From: Anaerolineae bacterium
GTDB taxonomy: Bacteria; Chloroflexota; Anaerolineae; Promineifilales; Promineifilaceae
Length of the DNA stretch: 48,238 nt
NCBI GenBank assembly: GCA_028277515.1
Contig: JANQGC010000027.1
Location: 1 to 48,238, forward strand
Direction of reading: 5' to 3'
The translations under genes were made by a program, and so were the position numbers. The notes below the pieces were generated by a model. The model searched no databases, had not been told where the DNA came from, and saw only the letters and a list, made by a program, of their open reading frames with translations. Below are positions 7,799 through 16,764 of the stretch, piece after piece. Position 1 is the first letter of the stretch, and every line of letters starts with the position of its first letter.

Positions 7799-9938
7799 GT
7801 TTATGCAAGATGGACAAAAATATTTACCTCAGTTGAAAATGAAGTCAACAAAGAAAGCATTTTTGGTGATGCCTTCATTATTTGTCGCCTTGCTGCTGAT
7901 TCTTCTTGTATATCCGGCCAACAGTGACAATGACAGCATGACATTGCCTCCTGGCTTCTCGGTGAAAACAATTGCCGGTGGTCTCACTTTTCCTGTCGAT
8001 ATGGAGTTCCTGCCCTCCGGAGATATTATCGTTGCGGAAAAAGGATCAGGACAGTTTGAAGATAGCTGGTCATCCATAAAACTGGTTCGAAATGGCGTTG
8101 TGCAAGAAAATCCGGTGCTAACCTTAAGCACGAATTCTTTTTGGGATTCGGGAATTTTAGGATTAGTTTTGGATCCTGATTTCCAAATCAATCATTATTT
8201 TTACGTGTGGTATGCTACTGGCATCAATAGTCCAGGTTGGCAAGGGGAAACGAAGCTCAGATTATCACGTTTTGAATTTAACCCGCAAACCGGCACGGCC
8301 AATCCCGCTTCGGAGTTACTGCTGCTCGAAGATGAGCCTTGGCACCAGATCCATCACGGCAACGGGCTTTTATTTGATGATGCGGGTAATTTGTTGCTGT
8401 CTATGGGCAATCGAGGCAATCTCGCATCATCTCAAGATTTAAGCCTTCTTTATGGCAAGGTGATTCGGATTCGTCCGACCGAAATGGGGTACGAAATTCC
8501 TCCTGACAACCCATTTCTCACTGATCCCGTTGCGCGACCCGAAATCTTTACGATAGGTTTTCGTAATCCGTACCGGTTGGCTAAGCGCGCGTCGGATGGG
8601 CTGATTGTGCTAGGAGATGTAGGGGCCAAAACGTGGGAAGAAATTGATATTATTACGCCCGGCGCGAATTACGGTTTTCCTGAGAGGGAAGGGCCATGCC
8701 CTTATGGTCAGAAAAAACCTTGCGATCCGGCGCCACCCCATTTCACCGATCCGGCCATAACCTATGCGCATGATGAGTCCTTGGGAGTTGGGACCAGCGG
8801 TGCGGTCACCGGTTTAGCATTTTATGAAGGAAATGCCTTCCCGCAAGAATATCAAAACAAATTGTTTTTCGCCGATTTCAATCAAAATTTTATGGCTTCT
8901 GCCGATCCCCTTAATGGCACGTTTGAACTTTTTGCTGAAAACAGTGACAGTATTGTCGATATCGAATATTTTAACCAGGGATTGTATCTGTTGGAGATTC
9001 GCAATGGCAGAATTGTTGTTGTTTTCTACAGTGGGCAAGACAATCAAGTACCTGAAGCTGCGTTATCTGCCGCCCCAACAATGGGTCCCTCTCCGCTGCG
9101 GGTTGCCTTTTCTGCGGCCGGCAGTTCGGATCCCGATGATCTCGTACTTAAATACCATTGGGATTTTGGCGATGGGTCGCCGCCGATCATCACAGATGAA
9201 TCGGATGTGCAGCACACCTATCAAATGGATGGCACTTTTCAAGCCGGGTTGAAAGTGGTCGATATTCGCGGCGGAGAATCAGACATTGTTGAAGAAACGA
9301 TCACTGTCTACTCAGGTGAATTTCCGGCGATTCATTTAGAGAACCTGACCGCCCCTTCCAGGACAAAATATCATGGTGGAGACGAATGGCTTTATGAGGC
9401 TCAGCGGTCAAATTTGGATGGACTTGATCCGGCTCAACCCTTTTCATGGCAGATTGATTTCCACCACAACCAGCATAGCCATCCTTTGATTTCAAATTCT
9501 TCGGTGATTAGTGATGTGCTCGACATTTCAACTGACAATCATGGGGGAGATTGGAATCTATGGTACAAATTTAACCTGACGATGTTTACGAAAGATGGGC
9601 AAGAAGTAACAGTCAGTAAGGAAATTTTTCCAGTATGGGTAGATTTACAAATAGAAACTCGACCGCGATCGGCGCAAATCAGTGTCAATCAAGCCGATCA
9701 ACTGGCTCCGCACACGTACCGGGCAATTGTGGGGACGGAACAAGAAATTGAGGCACATCCGCAAACGATATTCGAGCACGATATTTGGACATTCTCTCAT
9801 TGGCTGGAAAATGGACTGTTTGTGACCGGCGACCCAATCTTGCTCATTCCGGCGCCAGACAATCGCAAGAGATATACGGCCACCTATATATATGACCGGC
9901 CGGCCCAGAATATGTGGCTTCCGATCATCATGAATTAA
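7770..9938 (+). CDS. Secreted PQQ-type sugar dehydrogenase-like beta-propeller with PKD domain
   Basis: Exported protein with a six-bladed propeller of the soluble glucose/sorbosone dehydrogenase family (PQQ-dependent GDH fold). Visible landmarks are LPPGFSVKTIAGGLTFPVDMEFLPSGDIIVAEKG cut by blades, HHGNGLLFDDAGNLLLSMGN (His-Gly motif near the active site), GFRNPYRLA and GANYGFPEREG. A PKD domain follows (about residues 427-515, containing YHWDFGDGSPP). A beta-rich tail ends with WLPIIMN. The ATG at 7770 has AGGAG 10 nt upstream. An internal ATG at 7839 would start a cleaner signal peptide (MKSTKKAF plus a Leu-rich core, AxS near the cleavage site). It overlaps the previous gene and ends 7 bp before the next GT4 start. 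A role in oxidising or binding the glycan is inferred. Confidence 0.8.
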   Translation: MSRNLMQVAKFMQDGQKYLPQLKMKSTKKAFLVMPSLFVALLLILLVYPANSDNDSMTLPPGFSVKTIAGGLTFPVDMEFLPSGDIIVAEKGSGQFEDSWSSIKLVRNGVVQENPVLTLSTNSFWDSGILGLVLDPDFQINHYFYVWYATGINSPGWQGETKLRLSRFEFNPQTGTANPASELLLLEDEPWHQIHHGNGLLFDDAGNLLLSMGNRGNLASSQDLSLLYGKVIRIRPTEMGYEIPPDNPFLTDPVARPEIFTIGFRNPYRLAKRASDGLIVLGDVGAKTWEEIDIITPGANYGFPEREGPCPYGQKKPCDPAPPHFTDPAITYAHDESLGVGTSGAVTGLAFYEGNAFPQEYQNKLFFADFNQNFMASADPLNGTFELFAENSDSIVDIEYFNQGLYLLEIRNGRIVVVFYSGQDNQVPEAALSAAPTMGPSPLRVAFSAAGSSDPDDLVLKYHWDFGDGSPPIITDESDVQHTYQMDGTFQAGLKVVDIRGGESDIVEETITVYSGEFPAIHLENLTAPSRTKYHGGDEWLYEAQRSNLDGLDPAQPFSWQIDFHHNQHSHPLISNSSVISDVLDISTDNHGGDWNLWYKFNLTMFTKDGQEVTVSKEIFPVWVDLQIETRPRSAQISVNQADQLAPHTYRAIVGTEQEIEAHPQTIFEHDIWTFSHWLENGLFVTGDPILLIPAPDNRKRYTATYIYDRPAQNMWLPIIMN

Positions 9939-9945
9939 CTTGCTG

Positions 9946-11133
9946 ATGAAAATCGCTTTTGTTTCCCCCTGGTATGGCTCTCATATTCCTGGCGGGATGG
10001 AGTCTGAGACCCGAAGAACCGCTGCTCATTTACAAGCTGCCGGATTCCAGGTTGAGGTACTCACGACCTGTATTCGGGACTTTTTTTCGAGCTGGGATAA
10101 GAATTATCACCGGCCGGGAATCAGCAGAGAGGATGGCATTCCCGTTCGCCGCTTTGCGGTTGAACGAACGGATCGCCCTGCTTTTCAATGGGCCAGTTGG
10201 CGATTACAGCAGGGGCAACGTCTGACCAGAGCAGAAGAACTGGTGTACCAGAAGGAAATGATACGCTGTCCAAATTTATTGGACCACATCGCATCCGAGG
10301 ATCAGGAAACAATATTCTTTTTCATCCCTTATCTCTTCTCCACAACAATTGAGGGAACACAGATCTGGCCTGAACGTTCGGCGATCATCCCCTGCCTTCA
10401 CGATGAAAGTTATGCTTATCTTGACATTATGAAAGATGTTATTTTGAAGGTGAGAGCGTTGATTCTGCATAGTGTGGCAGAGTTGGAACTGGTTGAAAAC
10501 ATCTATGGATCGCAACCCCAACAAATTCGGCAGGTGATTGGTGAAGGGCTCGATACGGATATTGAGGTAAATGCCGATCGATTCCGGAAAAAATTTGAAA
10601 TTGAAGAGCCGTTTATACTTATGGCTGGCCGCCGTGATCCTGGCAAAAATACGCAGCTCTTGCTGCACTATTGGCGGCGATATGCCCAGGAACAAAAGCT
10701 CGACTATAAGCTGGTGCTCATGGGTCCCGGTGCTGTACAGATTGATTCTGATTTGCAGGAGTATGTCATTGACTTAGGCTATGTCGACCGGCAGGATAAA
10801 TTTGATGCTTTTGCGGCGGCCACCATCTTATGCCAGCCGTCTGTTCATGAGAGTTTCTCACTGGTAATCATGGAGTCCTGGTTGGCAGAAACGCCGGTTT
10901 TGGTTCATGGTCACTGCGCTGTTACAGTCGAACATTGCCGTCAAAGTAATGGGGGTCTTTATTTCACTACCTACCCGGAATTTGCGGAAACGGTTGCTTA
11001 CTTATTTACAAATGAGACGGTAAGGAGCAAAATGGGAAAGAACGGTCGTGAATATGTCCTCGATAATTATCAATGGCCAACCGTGATGGAAAAATATCGA
11101 CGCTTGATTGGAGAGTTGCAACATGCAGGATAG
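9946..11133 (+). CDS. GT4 glycosyltransferase, type A copy 1
   Basis: A 395-residue GT-B-fold glycosyltransferase. The N-terminus reads MKIAFVSPWYGSHIPGGMESE with the Gly-Gly acceptor loop. LTTC and GIPVRRFAVERTD, shared with the enzymes at 12696 and 14402, follow. The donor domain has ILMAGRRDPGKN and QPSVHESFSLVIMESW, an E-x7-E motif. The C-terminus keeps a block found in all three type A copies (HGHCAVTVEHCRQSNGGLYF, then TYPEFAETV). Start: ATG at 9946. A TTG six bases earlier is possible, since the junction AATTAACTTGC matches that before the GT4 gene at 4040. It overlaps the next coiled-coil gene by 11 bp. The sugar and acceptor are unknown. Confidence 0.87.
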   Translation: MKIAFVSPWYGSHIPGGMESETRRTAAHLQAAGFQVEVLTTCIRDFFSSWDKNYHRPGISREDGIPVRRFAVERTDRPAFQWASWRLQQGQRLTRAEELVYQKEMIRCPNLLDHIASEDQETIFFFIPYLFSTTIEGTQIWPERSAIIPCLHDESYAYLDIMKDVILKVRALILHSVAELELVENIYGSQPQQIRQVIGEGLDTDIEVNADRFRKKFEIEEPFILMAGRRDPGKNTQLLLHYWRRYAQEQKLDYKLVLMGPGAVQIDSDLQEYVIDLGYVDRQDKFDAFAAATILCQPSVHESFSLVIMESWLAETPVLVHGHCAVTVEHCRQSNGGLYFTTYPEFAETVAYLFTNETVRSKMGKNGREYVLDNYQWPTVMEKYRRLIGELQHAG

Positions 11134-11605
11134 AGAACATTGGTTGGAAATACACGATCCGGAGATCAGTTCGGCCGATCTGGTTGCCGAGATAGACAGA
11201 CGAGTTGCCAGGCGCCGCGATGAATTAGGAGAAGTAAGGTTACTCTTCCCGACTTTTGGAACTATTTCTCAATTTCCTGAACCACCCTCAGATCGGCCGT
11301 ATAATCCCAATTTATATCATCACCTGAGGCAAGCAAATGAGATAAACCCGCCACCGACCGCCCCTATTCTGGCCAATTCCCCGGCCACCCAAGTCCCACT
11401 ACTGGGTCGCTTTTGGCAAATGATTCGGGGGCAGGTCCATGAATTGATCCTGTTTTATGTCAATCGCCATATTGCTTATCAGTCGAAGTTAGACAATCAT
11501 CTGATCAGCTCGTTAAATGAGTTGACCCGGATCGTTGAAATGCAGCGCGAAGAAATTGACAACCTGAGGCAGGAGGTTGAGACGCTCAAGAAGGATCAAC
11601 GGTGA
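11123..11605 (+). CDS. Small coiled-coil protein of the GT-cluster family, copy 3
   Basis: A 160-residue paralogue. Its N-terminal box is SSADLVAEIDRRVARRR, a variant of EIM-x-EI. A longer Pro-rich linker follows with YNPNLYHHL, then the core VPLLGRFWQMIRGQVHELIL and FYVNRHIAYQSKLDNHL. The C-terminal coiled coil is MQREEIDNLRQEVETLKK. The start at ATG 11123 has GGAGAG 6-7 nt upstream, inside the preceding GT4 gene, and overlaps it by 11 bp. Its stop TGA shares one base with the ATG of the next GT4 (TGATG). Such tight coupling to a glycosyltransferase on both sides argues for co-production at fixed ratio. Function is unknown. Confidence 0.83.
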   Translation: MQDREHWLEIHDPEISSADLVAEIDRRVARRRDELGEVRLLFPTFGTISQFPEPPSDRPYNPNLYHHLRQANEINPPPTAPILANSPATQVPLLGRFWQMIRGQVHELILFYVNRHIAYQSKLDNHLISSLNELTRIVEMQREEIDNLRQEVETLKKDQR

Positions 11606-12699
11606 TGCCAAACGAACTGCACCAATTTTTGACCGGGGCAACGGCCGGTGATGCGATAACCGGGCAGGCATTAATTATCCGTCGTTGGTTAAGGGAGTTG
11701 GGCTTCAAATCCCATATCTATGCTCAATATATTCATAGAAGCATGGAAACGGAAGTGCGGCATCTTTCTTCCTATCGAAAAAGTCCAAAAGGGGATTGGG
11801 CAATTTACCATCATAGTATCGGATCTGATTTACCCCAATTTCTGAAACGGCAAAAACCCCGGCTGATGTTGATTTACCATAACATAACACCGACTCCATA
11901 CTTTGTAAGGAGTGATCCCGGAAGGGCTGAATTAGCCCGTATGGGTTTGCAGCAGTTGCAAAACCTCAAATCAATTACTGAATTGGCTGTCGCCGTATCG
12001 CCCTTTAATAGATTGGATTTGCAGGAAGCGGGTTATGCGCAGGCGGAGGTGCTGCCTATAACCCTGCGTCCAGAGGATTACGATTGGCCGGACAATGAAA
12101 CTCTAGTAGAGCAACTCAGTAACGGGGGACCAACTTTGCTATTCGTCGGCCGACTGGCTCCCAATAAAAAACAAGAAGATTTGGTCAGGCTGCTCACTTA
12201 CTGCCGGCGGCTCAATCCTGAAATAAGGCTCATTCTGGTAGGAGATCGTTGGGAGATTGGCTATGATACCTGGGTGGAGCAGATGGCAGAAGCGTTTGGG
12301 GTTGCAGATGGTTTGACCTTAACCGGCAAGGTTTCACAACAAGATCTGGTGACCTATTACCGGCATGCTTCCATTTATGTCTCCATGAGTGAACATGAAG
12401 GTTTCGGGGTGCCATTGATTGAAAGTATGTATTTGGGACTGCCGGTCATGGCTTACGCTGCGTCGGCCGTTCCCGACACCATGGGTCCGGCAGGTCTCCT
12501 CTTTTATGAAAAAGAGTTTGAGCGATTAGCAGAATTGGTGTCTTTATTATTGGATGATCAAGCCTTGCGGAAACGATTAATAGAGAGACAGTATCAGCGA
12601 ATACAAGATTACCTGGAACCGAATGTAAAGAAAAAGTTTCTTGGTTACTTACAACAAGCAGGCATCCTGCAAATTGAAAAAAGCGGGGCGGCCTGGTGA
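11605..12699 (+). CDS. GT4 glycosyltransferase, type B copy 1
   Basis: A 364-residue GT-B enzyme, clearly paralogous to the one at 15563. Shared features are HQFLTGATAGDAIT near the start, WLRELGFKSHIYA, a double-His segment IYHHSIGSDL, LIYHNITPTPYF and FVGRLAPNKKQEDL in the donor domain. The E-x7-E motif is SEHEGFGVPLIESMYLGLP. The start is ATG at 11605, fused to the preceding stop as TGATG. The GTG at 11602 would add one Met. The stop overlaps the next GT4 start by 4 bp (GTGA). The protein is most likely a cytosolic-face transferase in polysaccharide assembly. Specificity cannot be predicted from sequence alone. Confidence 0.87.
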   Translation: MPNELHQFLTGATAGDAITGQALIIRRWLRELGFKSHIYAQYIHRSMETEVRHLSSYRKSPKGDWAIYHHSIGSDLPQFLKRQKPRLMLIYHNITPTPYFVRSDPGRAELARMGLQQLQNLKSITELAVAVSPFNRLDLQEAGYAQAEVLPITLRPEDYDWPDNETLVEQLSNGGPTLLFVGRLAPNKKQEDLVRLLTYCRRLNPEIRLILVGDRWEIGYDTWVEQMAEAFGVADGLTLTGKVSQQDLVTYYRHASIYVSMSEHEGFGVPLIESMYLGLPVMAYAASAVPDTMGPAGLLFYEKEFERLAELVSLLLDDQALRKRLIERQYQRIQDYLEPNVKKKFLGYLQQAGILQIEKSGAAW

Positions 12700-13865
12700 A
12701 AATTGCCCTGGTCGTTCAGCGGTATGGTGAGGAAGTCAATGGTGGGGCTGAACTGCATGCCCGCTGGCTTGCTGAACACTTGCTGCACTTGGCTGAAGTA
12801 CATGTCATCACAACTTGTGCTGTCGATTACAATACCTGGAAGAACGAATATCCACCAGGTGAAAGCGAGTTTAATGGCGTTCAGATTCACCGCTTTACAG
12901 TTGACCGTTTACGTATTCTGGACATGAGACAGCGCACGGCCGCGTTGTTGTTTAAAGAGCATTCATTATTCGACGAATATCGTTGGATCAAAGACCAGGG
13001 ACCTTATTCAACGGGAATGTTTGATTTTATTCATGCCTCATATGATAGTTTTGATTTTTTTATATTTTTCACATATCTTTATGCGCCAACCTTTTTTGGC
13101 TTGCCCCTTGTATCCGATAAGGCGATCCTTGTGCCCACAGCGCATGAAGAACCCTATATAAAATTCCCTGTTTTTCGATCCCTGTTTCATCTACCGCAGG
13201 TGATTGTATATAACACGGAGCCTGAAAGGGATTACGTCCATCAAATTACCGCCAACCAACAGGTTCCTGGCGTGATTGCTGGGATTGGGATCAATGTGCC
13301 TGCTGAGCTAGATGCACAACGGTTTCGCCGGAAATTTGGCGTTGAAGAAGATTTCATTCTCTACGTTGGTAGAGTGGATCAGTCTAAAAATGTACCGGAG
13401 CTGCTGGATAATTTTTCACGCTTTCAATTTGAGCAAAACCGGTCCTTGAAACTGCTGCTTATGGGTCGGGTGAATCTTGAACTGCCGGACCATCCTGACA
13501 TCCTCTCGTTGGGTTTTGTTTCCGAGCAAGATAAGTTTGATGCATTACAGGCAGCCAGGGTATTAGTCATGCCTTCCATTTATGAAAGTTTGTCTATGAT
13601 TTGCCTGGAAGCATGGTTTGTAGAAAAACCGGTCCTGGTGAATGGGCACTGCACCGTGCTCAAACACCAATGCCAACAGAGTAATGGCGGACTTTACTAC
13701 CATACGTATGACGAATTCTCACAAGCCTTGTTAGCTCTGTTAGATAATCCGGATTTGAACCACAAATTAGGCAGGCAGGGTCGTGATTTTGTTAAATGCC
13801 GCTATGATTGGGACATTATATTGGCCAAATACGAAGCGATTTTTGAGGTCCTTTCTGGCCAATAG
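12696..13865 (+). CDS. GT4 glycosyltransferase, type A copy 2
   Basis: A 389-residue GT-B enzyme starting with GTG at 12696, which overlaps the upstream stop by 4 bp. The N-terminus MKIALVVQRYGEEVNGGAEL holds the acceptor loop. ITTCAVDYNTWKNEYPPG and GVQIHRFTVDR match the type A pattern. The donor domain has ILYVGRVDQSKNVPELL, PSIYESLSMICLEAW (E-x7-E) and NGHCTVLKHQCQQSNGGLYY. It is paralogous to 9946 and 14402. Together with the type B gene just upstream it forms an A/B pair that is repeated at 14402-16642 in the opposite internal order. The substrate is unknown. Confidence 0.87.
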   Translation: MKIALVVQRYGEEVNGGAELHARWLAEHLLHLAEVHVITTCAVDYNTWKNEYPPGESEFNGVQIHRFTVDRLRILDMRQRTAALLFKEHSLFDEYRWIKDQGPYSTGMFDFIHASYDSFDFFIFFTYLYAPTFFGLPLVSDKAILVPTAHEEPYIKFPVFRSLFHLPQVIVYNTEPERDYVHQITANQQVPGVIAGIGINVPAELDAQRFRRKFGVEEDFILYVGRVDQSKNVPELLDNFSRFQFEQNRSLKLLLMGRVNLELPDHPDILSLGFVSEQDKFDALQAARVLVMPSIYESLSMICLEAWFVEKPVLVNGHCTVLKHQCQQSNGGLYYHTYDEFSQALLALLDNPDLNHKLGRQGRDFVKCRYDWDIILAKYEAIFEVLSGQ

Positions 13866-13894
13866 ATTTGCAACTGGAGATGTGACTGGCAACA

Positions 13895-14395
13895 ATGGAA
13901 AATGGGTCAATTGATGAGGGAAAACCAACCCCCATTCCTATAGAGGATTTTGAGGTCGACCCCAAAGAAATCATGGCTGAAATTCAATCAAAGTTATTGG
14001 ATTCCGGGCGTCTTTTCGAGGGTGAACATCCCCAACTCCCCCCTTATCATCGAACCAATTACCCGGAAAAACCGGATGATATCCCATATGATTTGGGACT
14101 TTACCAGTTGTTGGACAGTATAAAACAAAATCTTAAATTGACCGGAACTGAATTGGATATTAGGGAAAGTGGCTTCAGCCGTTTGCCCATCATCGGCCGT
14201 CTTTGGAGGAAAATGCAATGGATGCTGCATGGTCCAGCCCATTACTATGCCAACCGCACAGCGGAAAGGCAGGCGGAGATAAACGGCCAGGTTTTCCAAA
14301 TATTAAGCAAGCTCCTGGCTGAAAATCAGGAGCGACAAAGAGAAATAGCGCGATTGCAAGAAGAACTGGAGCAGTTGCGAGGAGAAGGTCGTTAA
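13895..14395 (+). CDS. Small coiled-coil protein of the GT-cluster family, copy 4
   Basis: A 166-residue paralogue and the longest copy. The N-terminal box is VDPKEIMAEIQSKLL (about residues 21-35). A Pro-rich linker contains YDLGLYQLLDSI, matching YNPNLYHHL of copy 3. The core is LPIIGRLWRKMQWMLHG, then YYANRTAERQAEINGQVF. A strongly charged C-terminal coiled coil follows (RQREIARLQEELEQLRGEG). It sits between two type A glycosyltransferases, 29 bp after one and 6 bp before the next. No signal peptide or complete membrane helix is present. Function is unknown, and the conserved core could be an amphipathic membrane-binding helix. Confidence 0.83.
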   Translation: MENGSIDEGKPTPIPIEDFEVDPKEIMAEIQSKLLDSGRLFEGEHPQLPPYHRTNYPEKPDDIPYDLGLYQLLDSIKQNLKLTGTELDIRESGFSRLPIIGRLWRKMQWMLHGPAHYYANRTAERQAEINGQVFQILSKLLAENQERQREIARLQEELEQLRGEGR

Positions 14396-14401
14396 CGAAG
14401 G

Positions 14402-15559
14402 ATGCGAATCGCCGTTATCAGCGCGCGTTATGGGAAAGATGTCGGTGGGGGTGCGGAGACATTGGCTCGCGGCTTGTTGCAAGAACTGGCGCGCCGCGGC
14501 CACTATGCCGAGGTTTGGACGACCTGCGCCAAAAATTACCAAACCTGGAAGAATCATTTCCCTCCTGGCGATGAACAAATAAAAGGTGTTCATGTCCGCC
14601 GGTTCATGGTAGATCCCTGGGATCGACATCCGTTTGAGAAGCTAACAGGCAAGCTGTTTGCGAAGGGAAGGTTGCCATTAAACGAGCAGGCTGAATGGAT
14701 TGAGAGCGGTCCGTCGAGTAGGACACTTTTTGAACATTCCAGACGGTATCATGAAAAATTTGATTTGGTCATTGCCATTCCGGTAATCAGCCCCCTGGTG
14801 TTTAAAGCAGCATGGCTCGCCCTTGACCGGCTTGTTGTTTGGCCCTGCCTGCACGATGAGATTTTCGCCTACCTGGAGCCGATCCGGCTGTTGATGGAAT
14901 CGGCAAAGGGCAATATTTTCAATTCTCCTGAAGAGCAGGATCTGGCGCTAAACTGTCTTTACATGAATTTGACTCGAAGCGCAATAATCGGCAGTGGGAT
15001 TGAATTAGGTGGGAAAAAGAGAAACGATCCGGAATACGATCTCCCGTACTTACTTTATGTCGGCCGTCTTGATGAAGGTAAAAATTTACCTTTATTACTC
15101 GAATATGCAATGCGTTATACGGATGAGGAAAACCAGTTTCGATTAAAGATCGCGGGCAGAGGGAGTTTTACCATTCCGGATCATCCGGCAATCGAATGCA
15201 TGGGGTTTGTGGATGAACAGGAAAAAGTGGATCTTTATCGTGGGGCACTTGCGCTATGTCAACCCTCGATAAATGAAAGTTTTTCACTAACAATCATGGA
15301 GTCGTGGTTTGTTGGAAGGCCGGTCCTTGTCCATAAAAATTGCGCCGTCACCAGGGGGCATGCGCAGCGTGCAAAAGGTGGTTTATGGTTTGCCACGTAT
15401 GGTGAATTCCGTGGGGCATTGAATTGGTTTAGAAAGTATCCAGATTTAGCCAGTCGCATGGGGCAAAACGGCCGATCGTATGTACGTTTGAATTACTCCT
15501 GGCCAATCGTCGTTGATCGCTTTTTGTCAATCATTAAACAATGGCAGCAGGATTGGTGA
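14402..15559 (+). CDS. GT4 glycosyltransferase, type A copy 3
   Basis: A 385-residue GT-B enzyme. It begins MRIAVISARYGKDVGGGAET and continues with WTTCAKNYQTWKNHFPPG and GVHVRRFMVDPWD, which align with the type A copy at 12696. The donor domain has LLYVGRLDEGKNLPLLL, the motif QPSINESFSLTIMESW (E-x7-E), and HKNCAVTRGHAQRAKGGLWF. The ATG follows directly on AAGG, 6 bp after the coiled-coil gene. Only 3 bp separate its stop from the next GTG start. Its likely role is sugar transfer during polysaccharide assembly, with specificity unknown. Confidence 0.87.
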   Translation: MRIAVISARYGKDVGGGAETLARGLLQELARRGHYAEVWTTCAKNYQTWKNHFPPGDEQIKGVHVRRFMVDPWDRHPFEKLTGKLFAKGRLPLNEQAEWIESGPSSRTLFEHSRRYHEKFDLVIAIPVISPLVFKAAWLALDRLVVWPCLHDEIFAYLEPIRLLMESAKGNIFNSPEEQDLALNCLYMNLTRSAIIGSGIELGGKKRNDPEYDLPYLLYVGRLDEGKNLPLLLEYAMRYTDEENQFRLKIAGRGSFTIPDHPAIECMGFVDEQEKVDLYRGALALCQPSINESFSLTIMESWFVGRPVLVHKNCAVTRGHAQRAKGGLWFATYGEFRGALNWFRKYPDLASRMGQNGRSYVRLNYSWPIVVDRFLSIIKQWQQDW

Positions 15560-15562
15560 TCA

Positions 15563-16642
15563 GTGAAGCATCAAATAATGCATCAATTTACGGAAGGAAT
15601 GTATCGCGGAGATGCGGTGAGTGATCATGTCTTGCTGATTCAAAAATGGCTGAAGGAGATGGGCTTCGTTTCCCACATTTATGCTACAAAATTTGAAACG
15701 ATATTCCAGGATGTGGTGCGGCCGGTTCAAGAGTACGAGCCGGACGCGGCTGAGCAATGCCTGGTTCATCATCATGCCGTCGGTTCGGTTATGGCAGAGC
15801 GGCTGAAAAACGTTCATTTACCCCAGGTTTTAGTTTACCATAACATTACACCACCAGAGTTTTATAAGACGTCAAACCCAGCGCTGAGCGCCCAACTCCT
15901 GAAGGGGCGCAGGCAGCTAGAAGACATGCGCCAACGGACGATATTAGCTTTGGCCGACTCCCCCTACAATGAGAAGGAATTGTTGGATTTAGGGTATGAA
16001 AATACGGCCGTCTTGCCTATCGTTCTGCAAGAATCTAATTACAAATTGCCGTTAGACGTGACCCTTTCGGCGAAAACAAAGGAACGAAGGCCATCATTTC
16101 TATTTGTCGGCCGTGTTGCCCCCAATAAAAAACAAGAGGATTTATTAAATTTTCTTTACTGCTATCAACGGTTACAGTCAAATGCCCGTTTGATTTTAGT
16201 AGGCAGCCTGGATAATGAGGCTTATGTCAACTGGTTGCAGGAATACGCAAACAGCTTGAGATTAAAACGGGATGACGTCATTTTTACCGGGCATGTAAGC
16301 CAACAGGAGCTGGTGACCTACTATTCCTCGGCCGATCTTTATATTTCAATGAGTGAACATGAAGGATTCGGCAAACCGTTAATCGAAAGCATGTATCATG
16401 GCTTGCCAATCCTAGCCTTTGCTTCCACCGCTGTTCCATACACACTGGGTGATGCCGGCGTATTGTTTAATGTCAAAGATTTTGAGGCGTTAGCCGAGGC
16501 TGCTGATTTCATCCTCGAAAATGAGCAGTTTCGAGAGCGTATCATTCAGCAGCAGAATGCCAGGGTTCAATCATTCCTGGAACAACATGTTCGGAAAACC
16601 TGGCAAAAATTGCTGAATCAGCTGCCATTAAGATTAAGTTAG
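15563..16642 (+). CDS. GT4 glycosyltransferase, type B copy 2
   Basis: A 359-residue paralogue of the protein at 11605. The GTG start at 15563 is preferred over ATG 15578, because MKHQIMHQF then aligns residue for residue with MMPNELHQF of copy 1. Shared segments are GDAV, WLKEMGFVSHIYA, VHHHAVGSV, LVYHNITPPEFY, FVGRVAPNKKQEDLL and the E-x7-E block SEHEGFGKPLIESMYHGLP. It is the last gene of the first tight GT block. A 122-bp gap with no clear terminator separates it from the next gene. Confidence 0.87.
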   Translation: MKHQIMHQFTEGMYRGDAVSDHVLLIQKWLKEMGFVSHIYATKFETIFQDVVRPVQEYEPDAAEQCLVHHHAVGSVMAERLKNVHLPQVLVYHNITPPEFYKTSNPALSAQLLKGRRQLEDMRQRTILALADSPYNEKELLDLGYENTAVLPIVLQESNYKLPLDVTLSAKTKERRPSFLFVGRVAPNKKQEDLLNFLYCYQRLQSNARLILVGSLDNEAYVNWLQEYANSLRLKRDDVIFTGHVSQQELVTYYSSADLYISMSEHEGFGKPLIESMYHGLPILAFASTAVPYTLGDAGVLFNVKDFEALAEAADFILENEQFRERIIQQQNARVQSFLEQHVRKTWQKLLNQLPLRLS

Positions 16643-16764
16643 TATTATTAATCCCATTGAAGAATCGAACTTATATCCTCGCATTATCAAATCCATAGTT
16701 TAAAATACCGTCCGACAACGAACGTTTCGTAAATAAATCACAATCTTTCGAAGAGGAGTAAGTG

